A stretch of 64,000 nt of DNA from Acidobacteriota bacterium (GTDB taxonomy: Bacteria > Acidobacteriota > Blastocatellia > RBC074): NCBI GenBank assembly GCA_016196035.1, contig JACPYM010000031.1, forward strand, positions 102,675-166,674, given 5' to 3'. Made by a program: the position numbers and the translations under genes. Positions 36,793 through 46,175 of the stretch are shown piece by piece (position 1 is the first letter of the stretch; each line of letters begins with the position of its first letter). The notes below the pieces were generated by a model, which made no database searches, was not told the DNA's origin, and was given only the letters and a program-made list of their open reading frames with translations.

Positions 36793-38967
36793 GTGAAAAA
36801 GATCGTCTTCATTTTTGTTGCGATCTGCGCCTTTCCCGTTTCACTCCAAGCCGCCGACAGCGAGCGCGCGGCGTGGGAGCGGCAAGCCAAAAACGTCACC
36901 ATCATGCGCGACGATTGGGGCATTGCGCATATCACGGGCAAGACGGATGCGGATGCGGTGTTTGGCATGCTTTATGCGCAGGCCGAAGACGATTTCAATC
37001 GCGTCGAAACGAATTACCTCAACGCGCTGGGGCGTTTGGCCGAAGCCGAAGGCGAAGCGGCGATTTACAGCGATTTGCGCATGAAACTTTTCATCACGCC
37101 CGAAGACTTGAAAGCCAAATACCAGGCGAGTCCGCTGTGGCTGAAAAAGTTGATGAACGCCTTTGCCGACGGCTTGAACTATTACCTTTACAAACACCCC
37201 GCCGTGAAACCCAAAGTCATCACGCGCTTTGAACCGTGGATGGCGCTCAGCTTTACCGAAGGCAGCATTGGCGGCGACATTGAGAGCATTAACCTGCGCC
37301 AGCTTGCCGACTTTTACGGTAAAGCCGCAGACGTTCGCACAGCCATTTTAGAAAAGCCCGATGCGGGCGAACCCGGCGGCTCGAACGGCTTTGCCATCGC
37401 GCCGAAAAATACGGCGGGCGGGCACGCGCTGTTGCTCATCAATCCGCACACCTCGTTTTTCTTCCGCGACGAAGTGCAGGTCACCAGCGGCGAAGGGCTG
37501 AACGCTTACGGCGCGGTCACGTGGGGGCAGTTTTTTGTTTATCAGGGATTCAACGAACGCTGCGGCTGGATGCACACTTCGAGCGGCGTAGACAACATTG
37601 ACGAATATAGCGAAACCATCACCAAAAAAGGCAACGGTTATTTTTACCGTTACGCCAACGCCGAACGCCCGGTGGCGGTGAAGAAAATCAGCGTGCCGTA
37701 TAAAACCGCCACTGGCATGGCCAACAAGGAATTCACCGTTTATCGCACGCATCACGGCCCCATCGTGCGCGAAGCCGATGGCAAATGGATCAGCGTGCGG
37801 TTGATGGAAGAACCCCTCAAAGCCCTGACGCAATCTTACAGCCGCACCAAAGCGCGCGATTACAAAGCGTTCCGCCAGACGCTGGAGCTGCATACGAACT
37901 CATCGAACAACACGATCTACGCCGACGCCGACGGCAACATCGCGTACTTCCACGCCAATTTCATCCCGCGCCGGGCTGCGCAGTTTGATTGGACGAAGCC
38001 CGTGGACGGCAGCGATCCGGCGACGGAATGGAAGGGCGTGCTTTCGCTGGATGAATCGCCGAAGTTATTTAACCCCGCCAACGGCTGGTTGTTTAACACC
38101 AACGACTCACCGTGGGCAGCGGCAGGCGCGAACAGTCCGAAACAAGGCGACTATCCCGCTTATGTCGAAACCTTCCCCGAAAACGCGCGCGGGTTGCACG
38201 CCGTCCGCGTGCTCGAAAACAAAAAAGACTTCACGCTTGATTCGCTCATTGCGGCAGCCTATGACAGCTATCTGACCGCGTTTGCCGAGATGATTCCGGC
38301 TTTGCTCAAGGCGTGGGACAACGCACCGGCGGGCGACCCGCTCAAGGCGAAACTGGCTGAACAAATCGCTTTATTGCGCGCTTGGGATTTGCGTTGGTCA
38401 GTTGATTCAACGGCTACGTCATTGGCGGTCTATTGGGGCGAAGACGTGTTGCGGCGCTTGAGCGACGGCGCGAATTTCCGTTCGGGCGCGTTGTCTGAAC
38501 AGCAACTCGTTGCGCGTGCGCCGGGCGAACCATTGTTGCTGTCGCTCGTGGCAGCTTCAGACCGGTTGACGACAGATTTCGGTAGTTGGAAAACGCCGTG
38601 GGGTGAGATCAATCGCTTCCAACGCCTGACGGGCGACATCGTGCAAAAGTTCAATGACGCCGCGCCCAGCACACCTGTGATGTTCACCGCCGCGCGCTGG
38701 GGCTCACTGGCTTCGTTTGCTGCGCGGACGTATCCGGGTACGAAACGGATGTACGGCACCAGCGGCAACAGCTTCGTCGCCGTCGTCGAATTCGGCAAGC
38801 AGGTACGCGCCAAAGCCGTCACCGCCGGCGGCCTCAGCGACAACCCCGCGTCCAGGCATTTCAACGATCAGGCGAAGCGTTATAGCACGGGCGACTTGCG
38901 AGAGGTTTATTTTTACCGCGAGCAATTGAACGGGCATATCGAGCGGCAATACCATCCAGGGAAGTGA
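36793..38967 (+). CDS. Penicillin acylase family amidohydrolase (periplasmic)
   Basis: 724 residues if the GTG at 36793 is used. This gives a clean signal peptide (V-K-K-I-V-F-I-F-V-A-I, ending S-L-Q-A); an ATG at 36727 would add 22 residues. The N-terminal chain has R-D-D-W-G-I-A-H-I and A-Y-A/Y-A-Q-A-E-D-D. The Ntn nucleophile is the serine at about residue 197 in G-G-S-N-G-F-A-I-A-P, where autocatalytic cleavage into alpha and beta chains would occur. The beta chain carries N-P-H, H-H-G-P-I-V and a late N-S-F-V-A-V-V-E-F. The family includes penicillin, cephalosporin and acyl-homoserine lactone acylases; the substrate cannot be read from sequence. Confidence 0.9.
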   Translation: MKKIVFIFVAICAFPVSLQAADSERAAWERQAKNVTIMRDDWGIAHITGKTDADAVFGMLYAQAEDDFNRVETNYLNALGRLAEAEGEAAIYSDLRMKLFITPEDLKAKYQASPLWLKKLMNAFADGLNYYLYKHPAVKPKVITRFEPWMALSFTEGSIGGDIESINLRQLADFYGKAADVRTAILEKPDAGEPGGSNGFAIAPKNTAGGHALLLINPHTSFFFRDEVQVTSGEGLNAYGAVTWGQFFVYQGFNERCGWMHTSSGVDNIDEYSETITKKGNGYFYRYANAERPVAVKKISVPYKTATGMANKEFTVYRTHHGPIVREADGKWISVRLMEEPLKALTQSYSRTKARDYKAFRQTLELHTNSSNNTIYADADGNIAYFHANFIPRRAAQFDWTKPVDGSDPATEWKGVLSLDESPKLFNPANGWLFNTNDSPWAAAGANSPKQGDYPAYVETFPENARGLHAVRVLENKKDFTLDSLIAAAYDSYLTAFAEMIPALLKAWDNAPAGDPLKAKLAEQIALLRAWDLRWSVDSTATSLAVYWGEDVLRRLSDGANFRSGALSEQQLVARAPGEPLLLSLVAASDRLTTDFGSWKTPWGEINRFQRLTGDIVQKFNDAAPSTPVMFTAARWGSLASFAARTYPGTKRMYGTSGNSFVAVVEFGKQVRAKAVTAGGLSDNPASRHFNDQAKRYSTGDLREVYFYREQLNGHIERQYHPGK

Positions 38968-39009
38968 GCAAACGTCGCATTTTGCCGAGTTGAGAGCAAT
39001 GAGCGAATG

Positions 39010-39502
39010 CCGCATTTTGCCGCGTTAGCGGCAATTGAATTTAGCCGTGGGTTTTCAACCCACGGTCAGCGTTGGATGAATTGCACGTTGCGTCAGCGAC
39101 GATTGAAATGCGCGAACATTCAGGCGTCGCTGACGCGACGCGGGGTTACGTTTACGCCTTCCGTGGGTTGAAAACCTTGTCATTACCCACATCTTTCGTG
39201 TTTGGCGATTGTTGTCTTTTGCCCTGAAAGGGCTGTGGAGATTAGCCGGTGGTGAAACCACCGGAACCGAGCGCAGACAGTTCGCACCCCGGCAGGGGTG
39301 CCGGACGGAACCTCGAAGGACGGAATTTTTCATCACTGTGCTTCGGTCTCGCGCCCCTGCCGGGGCGCAAAGGCAATAACGGCGACATTTCCGGTGGTCT
39401 CACCACCGGCTAATCTCCGCTGCGCCTCCGGCGCAAAGAGAAAAGATTTGGGTAATGACAAGGGTTGAAACCCCACGGCTAAATTCAGCCGCCGCTCTGC
39501 GG
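39010..39502. repeat. Large nested palindrome (family O)
   Basis: The outer arms pair GCGGCAATTGAATTTAGCCG with CGGCTAAATTCAGCCGC. A shell pairs CTTGTCATTACCCACATCTT with AAGATTTGGGTAATGACAAG. Next, GGAGATTAGCCGGTGGTGAA pairs with TCACCACCGGCTAATCTCC. A separate palindrome (about 39048-39175, GTGGGTTTTCAACCCAC and CCGTGGGTTGAAAACC, with TCGCTGACG arms) sits in the left outer arm. Just before it, 38968-39025 holds a tandem repeat of about 27 bases containing GCATTTTGCCG. No gene is visible in 38968-39519. Confidence 0.8.
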
Positions 39503-39519
39503 CGAAGAAGAGGGGGCTT

Positions 39520-40227
39520 ATGCCAGAGATTGACGAGAATACGGAAATCCTCGAAGACTATGAATCGTTGCCTGATCTGAACTCGGCTTATGTCACCCGT
39601 AATCGCCCAGCATTTGATGGAATTCTTCGTGAGCTTTCAAATGAACTTGCGGATGAGTACCGCGCGAAAATAGAAGAGAAAATTTGTAGATGGGCAACGG
39701 CAACCGTTGTACGCGCCTTTTACGACCGTCCTCCAGCTCGCGCCTACATTCAAGCAAAGATGTTGTACCGCGATGGTTTTTACGAAGCGGCAATCATGGT
39801 GTCACGCTCTATCGCTGAGATGATTTGTTATGACCGTTTGGATGGAATCACCCATCCATTTGGTACGATCCAACAGGTTGAACGAAAGAATTTCAGAGAA
39901 CTAATAAGCTGGCTGGCTGCCAACGACCATCGGATTACGACAGCAGTTTTGGATGACTTAAATTCGCTTTATGACTTGGGAAACAACTATGTCCATCCAA
40001 AAGCAGGGCAAAACGCCAAGGATGATTCATTGAAGGCAGTGTATCTGATTGGTAAATCCGTTTTTGAAGTATATGGGGTCAAGTCGCCGAACGATATGGT
40101 TGGACGAGCAATCAAAACGCCTTACGCTGAATACCCTGATATTTGTGGAGGGACTAACTTCTGGCTTACAGGTTTCCTGACTCCAGAAGTAGCAATTGAA
40201 CACATTCAGCGTCACAATCCCTCTTAA
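39520..40227 (+). CDS. DUF4145-like protein, probably acquired
   Basis: 235 residues, ATG with GAGGGGG upstream. The middle is helical: R-D-G-F-Y-E-A-A-I-M-V-S-R-S-I-A-E-M-I-C-Y, then D-L-N-S-L-Y-D-L-G-N-N-Y-V-H-P-K-A. This is the pattern of DUF4145 and related HEPN-like proteins often linked to defence or mobile DNA, though the usual R-x4-6-H RNase motif is not evident. Codon use is visibly more AT-rich (GGA, AGA, ATA, TTT) than that of its neighbours. It is flanked upstream by the nested palindrome. I infer horizontal acquisition; function unknown. Confidence 0.6.
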   Translation: MPEIDENTEILEDYESLPDLNSAYVTRNRPAFDGILRELSNELADEYRAKIEEKICRWATATVVRAFYDRPPARAYIQAKMLYRDGFYEAAIMVSRSIAEMICYDRLDGITHPFGTIQQVERKNFRELISWLAANDHRITTAVLDDLNSLYDLGNNYVHPKAGQNAKDDSLKAVYLIGKSVFEVYGVKSPNDMVGRAIKTPYAEYPDICGGTNFWLTGFLTPEVAIEHIQRHNPS

Positions 40228-40251
40228 TACGCAATACAACACAAGGAGCTT

Positions 40252-41301
40252 ATGAGCGATTTCAACACTGGCATCGTCGGTCTCGGCTGGGTCGCCGGGG
40301 CGCATATCGAAACTTTCAAACACGTCAAAGGCGCAAAGGTCACGGCCGTATGTTCGCGCCGTCAACTGGACGAAAAGCAGTTGGAGCAGCAATATGGCAC
40401 GCCGCTGAAGGTCTATCACGATTATGCGGCGATGCTGGCTGATCCTGACATTCACGTGATTGATATTTGCACGGAGCATCCGTTGCATCCCGAACAAGCC
40501 ATCGCGGCGGCACAGGCGGGCAAGCACCTGATTATCGAAAAGCCGCTGGCGCTCAAATACGAAGACACGGTGCGGATGCGCGAGGCCATCAAGAACGCAG
40601 GCAACAAAGCGGGCGTGCAAGCAATGGTTTGTTTTGAAGTTCGTTTCAGCCAGCACGCGACGGCGATCAATGCGTTGTTGGACGAAGGCTTGCTGGGCGA
40701 ATTGCATTACGGCGAGACCGATTATTATCACGGCATTGGCCCCTGGTACGGCCAGTTCCCCTGGAACGTCAAAAAGGACAAAGGCGGCAGCAGCCTGCTC
40801 ACCGCCGGATGCCACGCGCTCGATATGCTGTTGATGGCGCTGGGCGGCAAGGTCGAAGAAGTCACTTCGTACAGCAATCGCAGCCGCAGCGAAATCTTTG
40901 CGCCGTATGAGTACGACACAACGCAAGTGACGATTCTCAAATTCAAAGATGGCAAGATTGGCAAAGTCGCTTCGGTGACCGATTGTTTGCAGCCCTATTA
41001 CTTCCACATCCATCTCGTCGGCAGTGAGGGCAGCCTGCTCGACAATCGCTTCCATAGTCAGAAACTCAAGACCGATAAAAACAAGTGGAGCCAACTCGCC
41101 GTCGCGCCGGTGGATTCCGGCGACGTGAACGATCACCCGTATCAGCCGCAGTTTCAGGCTTTCGTGGATGCGTTAAACGCAGGCACGCCGATGCCGTTGA
41201 CCGATTTCGAGACGGCCTTCCAATCGCACCGCGTCGTTTTTGCGGCGGACATGTCGGCGGTGCTGAGGCGTCCGGTGAAGCTGAGCGAGTTGGCAATATG
41301 A
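40252..41301 (+). CDS. Gfo/Idh/MocA family oxidoreductase
   Basis: 349 residues, ATG with AAGGAG upstream. The Rossmann start [13 protein letters not shown] is followed by D-I-C-T-E-H-P-L-H and the substrate/nucleotide motif E-K-P-L-A-L (about 92-97). The C-terminal alpha/beta domain has [15 protein letters not shown], with the His-Asp pair common in sugar-active members. It likely oxidises or reduces a sugar or cyclitol with NAD(P). It is the first gene of the sugar transport locus, separated from the ATPase gene only by a family B palindrome. Confidence 0.88.
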   Translation: MSDFNTGIVGLGWVAGAHIETFKHVKGAKVTAVCSRRQLDEKQLEQQYGTPLKVYHDYAAMLADPDIHVIDICTEHPLHPEQAIAAAQAGKHLIIEKPLALKYEDTVRMREAIKNAGNKAGVQAMVCFEVRFSQHATAINALLDEGLLGELHYGETDYYHGIGPWYGQFPWNVKKDKGGSSLLTAGCHALDMLLMALGGKVEEVTSYSNRSRSEIFAPYEYDTTQVTILKFKDGKIGKVASVTDCLQPYYFHIHLVGSEGSLLDNRFHSQKLKTDKNKWSQLAVAPVDSGDVNDHPYQPQFQAFVDALNAGTPMPLTDFETAFQSHRVVFAADMSAVLRRPVKLSELAI

Positions 41302-41309
41302 AAAGACTC

Positions 41310-41382
41310 GCCCACGAAGTCACACGAAGAAGACACGAAGCCTGTGCCGAGCTTCGTGTCTTCTTCGTGTGACTTCGTGGGC
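41310..41382. repeat. Palindromic element, family B copy 2
   Basis: GCCCACGAAGTCACACGAAG plus AAGACACGAAGC pairs with GCTTCGTGTCTTCTTCGTGT plus GACTTCGTGGGC, a nearly perfect 32-base stem with an 8-9 base loop. It lies inside the sugar operon. Confidence 0.92.
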
Positions 41383-41404
41383 GGACGGTTTGTGCTTGGT
41401 TGAA

Positions 41405-42883
41405 ATGCTCAACGCAATCTCCATTTCAAAATCCTACGCGGGCGTCCAGGCGCTCAAAGCTGCTTCCTTCGAATTGCGCGCGGGCGAGGTGCACGCGCTC
41501 GTGGGCGAAAACGGCGCGGGTAAATCCACGCTGATCAAGATCATCACGGGCGCAGTGCAGGCCGATAGCGGCGTGCTCGAACTCAACGGCCAGCCCCTCA
41601 CGCAACACGACACGGCGCAAGCCAAACGCGCAGGCATCGCGGCGATCTACCAACAACCGGCGCTCTTTGCCGAACTGTCGGTCGCCGAGAATATCGCCTA
41701 TGGTTACGAGCCAACCGGGCTGTGGCGGCGCGTGGATTGGCGCGCACGCACGGAACGCGCGGCGGCCTTGCTGCAACGTGTCGGCGCGCGGATTGATCCG
41801 GAGCGGCGCGCGGGCGACCTGACGATGCCCGAACAACAACTGGTTGAAATTGCGCGGGCCTTGGGACAGGACGCGCGCATCCTGATTATGGATGAGCCGA
41901 CCGCGAGCCTGGGCGAAGCGGATGCGCAAAACCTCTTTCGCGTCGTGCGCGAGTTGCGCGCGTCGGGCGTCGGCATTGTTTACATCTCGCACCGTCTTGA
42001 AGAGCTTGCGCAAATCGCCGACCGCGTCACGGTGTTGCGCGATGGGCAAACGATTGAGACGCGCGCTATGCAAGGCGTCACGCGCGATGACCTGATTCGC
42101 CTGATGATCGGACGCGAGCTATCCGCTGTCTTTCCCAAGCGCGCCGTCAAACAAGGCGAAATCCTGCTCGAATTGCGCGGCCTGGGTTGCGCGGCTGCTG
42201 GTGTGCGCGATGTGAGTTTAAGCATTCGCGCGGGCGAGATCATCGGGTTGGCCGGATTGGTTGGCGCGGGCCGCACCGAACTGGCGCGCGTGCTGTTTGG
42301 CCTGACGCCCGCCGATGCCGGTGAAATCTGGGTGCAGGGCGAGCGCGTCACGATTGACAGCACGACGCGGGCGATTGCGCTGGGGCTTGCCTACGTGCCC
42401 GAAGACCGGCGGCGGCACGGCGTGGTGTTGCCGCTGGCGATCAGCGCGAATACGACGCTGGCGAGCCTGCCGCAATTCGCGCGCGCGGGCTGGCTGGATT
42501 TCAACGCCGAAGTCGCGCAGGCCGCCCGGATGGTCGAACAACTGGCGGTCAAAACGCCTTCGATCTTTGCGCCCGCCGGGAATCTGTCGGGCGGCAATCA
42601 GCAAAAAGTCGCGCTGGCGAAATGGCTGACGACCAAACCGCGCATCATCATTTTGGATGAGCCAACGCAGGGCATTGATGTTGGGGCGAAAGCCGAAATC
42701 CATCGGCTGATGTGCGACTTGGCTGAGCAGGGGCTGGCGGTGTTGATGATCTCTTCGGAATTGCCCGAAGTGCTGGGCATGAGCGACCGCATCGCCGTGC
42801 TGCACGCGGGCCGGCTTGCGGGCGTGCTGACGCGGGAAGAAGCGACACAAGAGAAAGTGCTGGCACTGGCGCTGGGGCATTAA
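41405..42883 (+). CDS. Sugar ABC transporter ATPase, two NBDs (RbsA/RhaT/LsrA type)
   Basis: 492 residues from the ATG at 41405; an upstream frame begins in the repeat. NBD1: Walker A GENGAGKS (34-41), signature-like [15 protein letters not shown], Walker [12 protein letters not shown]2 begins near 245 and has the degenerate G-L-V-G-A-G-R-T-E loop usual in this class, with L-S-G-G-N-Q-Q-K-V and [14 protein letters not shown]. It energises uptake of a monosaccharide with the two permeases downstream. Mutarotase context points to L-rhamnose. Confidence 0.93.
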   Translation: MLNAISISKSYAGVQALKAASFELRAGEVHALVGENGAGKSTLIKIITGAVQADSGVLELNGQPLTQHDTAQAKRAGIAAIYQQPALFAELSVAENIAYGYEPTGLWRRVDWRARTERAAALLQRVGARIDPERRAGDLTMPEQQLVEIARALGQDARILIMDEPTASLGEADAQNLFRVVRELRASGVGIVYISHRLEELAQIADRVTVLRDGQTIETRAMQGVTRDDLIRLMIGRELSAVFPKRAVKQGEILLELRGLGCAAAGVRDVSLSIRAGEIIGLAGLVGAGRTELARVLFGLTPADAGEIWVQGERVTIDSTTRAIALGLAYVPEDRRRHGVVLPLAISANTTLASLPQFARAGWLDFNAEVAQAARMVEQLAVKTPSIFAPAGNLSGGNQQKVALAKWLTTKPRIIILDEPTQGIDVGAKAEIHRLMCDLAEQGLAVLMISSELPEVLGMSDRIAVLHAGRLAGVLTREEATQEKVLALALGH

Positions 42884-43006
42884 CCTGGGTACGCACCGCT
42901 TCCAGCGTGCAGACTTGGCATAAGACGGATTGATACTGAAAGGAAATCTTCCGGCTTGATTTCGTCTTACACCGCGACTGCACGCTGGAAGCGGTGCGTA
43001 CCCAGG
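42884..43006. repeat. Palindromic element, family A copy 3
   Basis: CCTGGGTACGCACCGCTTCC plus AGCGTGCAG, complemented by CTGCACGCT plus GGAAGCGGTGCGTACCCAGG. The interior hairpin text (ACTGAAAGGAAATCTTCCGG) is related to copy 2. It starts at the ATPase stop codon; its terminal AGGG lies 7 bases before the permease ATG and may serve as ribosome-binding site. Confidence 0.9.
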
Positions 43007-43014
43007 GTTGAGCA

Positions 43015-43980
43015 ATGAGCAAATTCATCAACAAACATCAGCGTGAATTTTCAGTCGCGGTGGCCTATCTGGCGCTGTTGCTGTTGGTCGCGTTCGTTGC
43101 GCCGAACTTTTTCAGCGCGGCCAATCTGCGCGATCTGGCGTTGGGCAATGCCGCCGTGCTGATCGTTGCGGTCGGCATGACGCTGGTGATTCTGGCCGGA
43201 CAGATTGACATCTCGGTCGGTTCGCAATTCGCCGTGTGCAGCATCGCGGCGGGCCTGCTGGCAAAAGCCGGTTGGCCGATGCCGTTGGTCGTGGTGGCGT
43301 TGGTGTTGCTGGGCGGATTGCTGGGCGCAACCAACGGCGCATTGGTCGCCTGGGCACGTATTCCGGCGATTGTGGTCACGCTGGCGACGATGGTGGCGTG
43401 GCGCGACGGCTTGCGCTGGCTGACCGAAGGCGCGTGGGTGCAGGGCTTGCCCGCCAGCTTTCAGTGGTTCGGCTTGGGGCAGACGGCGGGGCAGTGGTTG
43501 ATCGTAAGCGGCGCGTTGGCCGTGTGGGCATTGGGCGCGTGGTGTTTGGGGCAGGTGGCAGCGGGGCGCGCGGTATACGCGGTCGGTTGCGATGAAGAGG
43601 CGGCGCGGCTGGCCGGCATTCAACCGCCGCGCGTGACCTTTGGCGTGTTCGCCTTGTTGGGCGCGTTGACGGGTTTGGCGGCGCTGCTCAATGCAATCCG
43701 CTTTTCCGACATTCAAAGCAACGCGGGCGTGGGCTTGGAGATGAAAGCCATCGCCGCCGTCGTGGTGGGCGGCACGGCGATCACGGGCGGGCGCGGAACG
43801 CTGGCGGGCACGTTGGTGGGCGTAGCCTTGCTGGGCACGATTGGGACGGCGCTGACCTTTGCGGGCGTCAATCCGTTTTGGGAGAAAGCGATTCAGGGCG
43901 CGATTATTCTGGCGGCGGTGTTTGCCGACGCCGCACTAGCAAAGTGGGGACATGCAAGAACCGAAGCCGTTACAGGTTGA
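43015..43980 (+). CDS. Sugar ABC transporter permease (RbsC/RhaP type)
   Basis: 321 residues with about nine hydrophobic segments and the BPD_transp_2 hallmarks G-M-T-L-V-I-L-A-G-Q-I-D-I-S-V-G-S (about 52-69) and A-V-V-V-G-G-T-A-I-T-G-G-R-G-T (about 246-260), where the ATPase docks. It overlaps the next gene by 29 bases, showing one transcript. As in rhamnose and AI-2 importers, two different permeases would form the channel. Confidence 0.92.
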   Translation: MSKFINKHQREFSVAVAYLALLLLVAFVAPNFFSAANLRDLALGNAAVLIVAVGMTLVILAGQIDISVGSQFAVCSIAAGLLAKAGWPMPLVVVALVLLGGLLGATNGALVAWARIPAIVVTLATMVAWRDGLRWLTEGAWVQGLPASFQWFGLGQTAGQWLIVSGALAVWALGAWCLGQVAAGRAVYAVGCDEEAARLAGIQPPRVTFGVFALLGALTGLAALLNAIRFSDIQSNAGVGLEMKAIAAVVVGGTAITGGRGTLAGTLVGVALLGTIGTALTFAGVNPFWEKAIQGAIILAAVFADAALAKWGHARTEAVTG

Positions 43981-46051
43981 ACAACCATTGTGGGCGCGCC
44001 TATTCCCCAACAACGAGTGGGCGTTGCTGTTGCTGCTGTTGATCGAGGTCGCCATCTTCAGCGTGACGGGCGGCAACTTCCTGACGCGCGCGAATGGCTT
44101 TGAGCTGGTGCGGCTGAGCGTAGAGATTGGCCTGCTGGCGCTGGCCCTGACGCCAATCATCATCACGGGCGGGATTGATCTGTCGGTCGGTTCGTTGCTG
44201 GGCCTGGCAGCCGTCGTGTTCGGTGCGTTGACACGCAAGTATGGCTGGCCGCTTCCAGCGGCGGCGGGCGTGGCGTTGTTGATTGGCGCGAGTGGCGGCG
44301 GATTGAATGCCTGGTTGATTACGCGCTTCGGCTTGCCGCCGTTGATCGTGACGCTGGGTTCATTCTCGCTCTTTCGCGGTTTGGCCGAAGGGCTGACGGG
44401 CGCGGTTGAGAACTACACCGATTTTCCGGCCTCGTTTTTGTTCTTGGGTCAGGGCTATCTGGGCGGCGTGATTCCGGCGCAAATGATCGTGCTGGTCGTG
44501 GTGGCGCTGGGGTATTGGGCCTTGCAGCATCGCACGATCATCGGACGGGCGTTGCAGGCGATTGGCTATTCGCCCGAAGGCGCGCGGTATGCGGGCATCC
44601 CGGTCGAACGGCGCTTGCGGTTGATTTACGTGCTGTCTGGCTTGATGGCGAGCGTGGCGGCATTGATTTATGTCGCGCATCTGGGGCAGGCGAAATCGGA
44701 TGCGGGGACGGGTTACGAATTGATGGCGATCACGGCGGTGGTGCTGGGCGGGACTTCGATCTATGGCGGGCGCGGGACGATATGGGGCACGTTGTTCGGT
44801 TTGGCGGCGCTGGTCGTGTTGCAGAATGGCTTGCGGTTGAGCGCGCTGCCGGCGGAGTTGGCGGGCATTCTGACAGGCGTGCTGCTGATCGGCGTGATTG
44901 TGTTGGATCGGCTTTCCGGGCTGCGGGTAGCCGCAACGGCGAAAGCCGGGAATCTGAAATCTGAAATTGAAAAATTTGAAATCGAAGAATTTGAAATGAA
45001 GAACTCACAAGTGGCGGTTATTTGCGCGGCGATTCTGGGCGCGGCGCTCATCATTGCGGGCAGCAATGCTTTATTGGTCAGTTCGCTGGTAAACCGCAAT
45101 CAGTATTCGGCGGTGGCAAAAGTCGAATTGACCAAACCGGCAGTCAAAAAAATCGTGGTTGGCATGATGCCCAAAGAAAAAGGCGATCCCTATTTCATCA
45201 GTTGCCGCAAAGGGGCCGAAGAGGCCGCGCAGGAACTGGGCGTCGAATTGCTCTGGGATGGGCCAACCCAACTCGACGCGGCCAAGCAAAACGAAGTCGT
45301 CGAAGCCTGGATCACCAAAGGCGTAGACGTCATTGCCGTCAGCGTCGAAAACCAGGCGGGCATCTCGACCGTGTTGCGCAAGGCGCGCGCACGTGGCATT
45401 AAGGTTTTGACCTGGGACGCCGATGCGCAAAAGGACGCGCGCGACTTTCTGATCAATCAGGCGACGCCGCAAGGTATCGGCGACACGCTGACCGACGAAG
45501 CGGCGCGCATCCTGAACGGCAAAGGCGAATTCGCCATCATCACCGCTTCGTTGAGCGCGGCCAATCAGAACGAGTGGATCAAATACATCAAAGCGCGCAT
45601 GGCCGAAAAGCATCCCGGCCTGAAGCTGGTCGCGATCCAGCCCAGCGATGGCGACCGCGATCGTGCGTTCACCGAAACGCAGAATGTGTTGAAGGTCTAT
45701 CCCAACGTCAAACTGGTGATGGCGATTGCCGCGCCCGCCGTCCCCGGCGCTGCCGAAGCCGTCAAACAGTCGGGCCGCGCGGATGTGAAGGTGACGGGGT
45801 TGTCGCTGCCGAATATGTGCAAGCCCTACGTGCACGACGGCGTGATCGAAAGCATCGTGCTGTGGGACACGGGCAATCTAGGCTACCTGACGGTGAGCGC
45901 GGCGCGGGCGTTGAGTGCGGGCGAGTTGAAAGCTGGGGTGCTTTCTTTGACGGCGGGTAAGCTGGGCAAGATTGAGGTGAAAGGGGATGAAGTGATGCTG
46001 GGTGCGCCGTTTATTTTCAATAAGAGCAACATAGATAAATTCGATTTTTAA
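43952..46051 (+). CDS. Fusion of sugar ABC permease and RhaS-like substrate-binding protein
   Basis: 699 residues. Residues 1-325 are a complete second BPD_transp_2 permease (I-I-I-T-G-G-I-D-L-S-V-G-S and A-V-V-L-G-G-T-S-I-Y-G-G-R-G-T). After a charged linker (about 331-348, rich in K/E/F/I) comes a hydrophobic segment (352-370) beginning at Met349, then a type I periplasmic binding protein (about 398-699: V-G-M-M-P-K-E-K-G-D-P-Y-F, G-A-E-E-A-A-Q-E-L-G-V-E-L, I-A-V-S-V-E-N, W-D-A-D-A) of the RhaS/LsrB kind. Normally these are two genes; Met349 (nt 44996) looks like the original binding-protein start, its signal peptide now an internal membrane anchor. The linker is encoded by repetitive DNA. 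It would keep the binding protein tethered to the channel. Confidence 0.88.
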   Translation: MQEPKPLQVEQPLWARLFPNNEWALLLLLLIEVAIFSVTGGNFLTRANGFELVRLSVEIGLLALALTPIIITGGIDLSVGSLLGLAAVVFGALTRKYGWPLPAAAGVALLIGASGGGLNAWLITRFGLPPLIVTLGSFSLFRGLAEGLTGAVENYTDFPASFLFLGQGYLGGVIPAQMIVLVVVALGYWALQHRTIIGRALQAIGYSPEGARYAGIPVERRLRLIYVLSGLMASVAALIYVAHLGQAKSDAGTGYELMAITAVVLGGTSIYGGRGTIWGTLFGLAALVVLQNGLRLSALPAELAGILTGVLLIGVIVLDRLSGLRVAATAKAGNLKSEIEKFEIEEFEMKNSQVAVICAAILGAALIIAGSNALLVSSLVNRNQYSAVAKVELTKPAVKKIVVGMMPKEKGDPYFISCRKGAEEAAQELGVELLWDGPTQLDAAKQNEVVEAWITKGVDVIAVSVENQAGISTVLRKARARGIKVLTWDADAQKDARDFLINQATPQGIGDTLTDEAARILNGKGEFAIITASLSAANQNEWIKYIKARMAEKHPGLKLVAIQPSDGDRDRAFTETQNVLKVYPNVKLVMAIAAPAVPGAAEAVKQSGRADVKVTGLSLPNMCKPYVHDGVIESIVLWDTGNLGYLTVSAARALSAGELKAGVLSLTAGKLGKIEVKGDEVMLGAPFIFNKSNIDKFDF
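44949..44995. repeat. Repetitive A/T-rich linker DNA at the permease/binding-protein junction
   Basis: Repeated AATCTGAAATCTGAAATTG and AAATTTGAAATC-type units without an opposite arm, unlike the GC-rich code on either side. It looks like half of a palindromic repeat, and it supplies the linker codons. Confidence 0.5.
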
Positions 46052-46120
46052 CCACGAAGGCACACGAAGAAGACACGAAGCAATCGGCATCTCTTCGTGC
46101 TGCTTCGTGCTGCTTCGTGG
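46052..46120. repeat. Palindromic element, family B copy 3
   Basis: CCACGAAGGCACACGAAGAA plus GACACGAAG against CTTCGTGCTGCTTCGTGCTG plus CTTCGTGG. It lies right after the fused transporter gene, and the stem is less perfect than in copies 1 and 2. Confidence 0.88.
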
Positions 46121-46175
46121 GAAAGCAGTTCAGCATAGTTATCACAAGTAGCAATACGAAAAACCAAAAGGAAAA

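Noticed and set aside
39520..40227. DUF4145-like gene considered as part of a defence system
   Set aside because: No restriction, helicase, nuclease or toxin gene is adjacent, and no catalytic motif is evident, so a defence role is not supported.
40027..41136. A 369-codon minus-strand frame
   Set aside because: It is antisense to the DUF4145-like and Gfo/Idh/MocA genes, which have strong family motifs; its translation has none.
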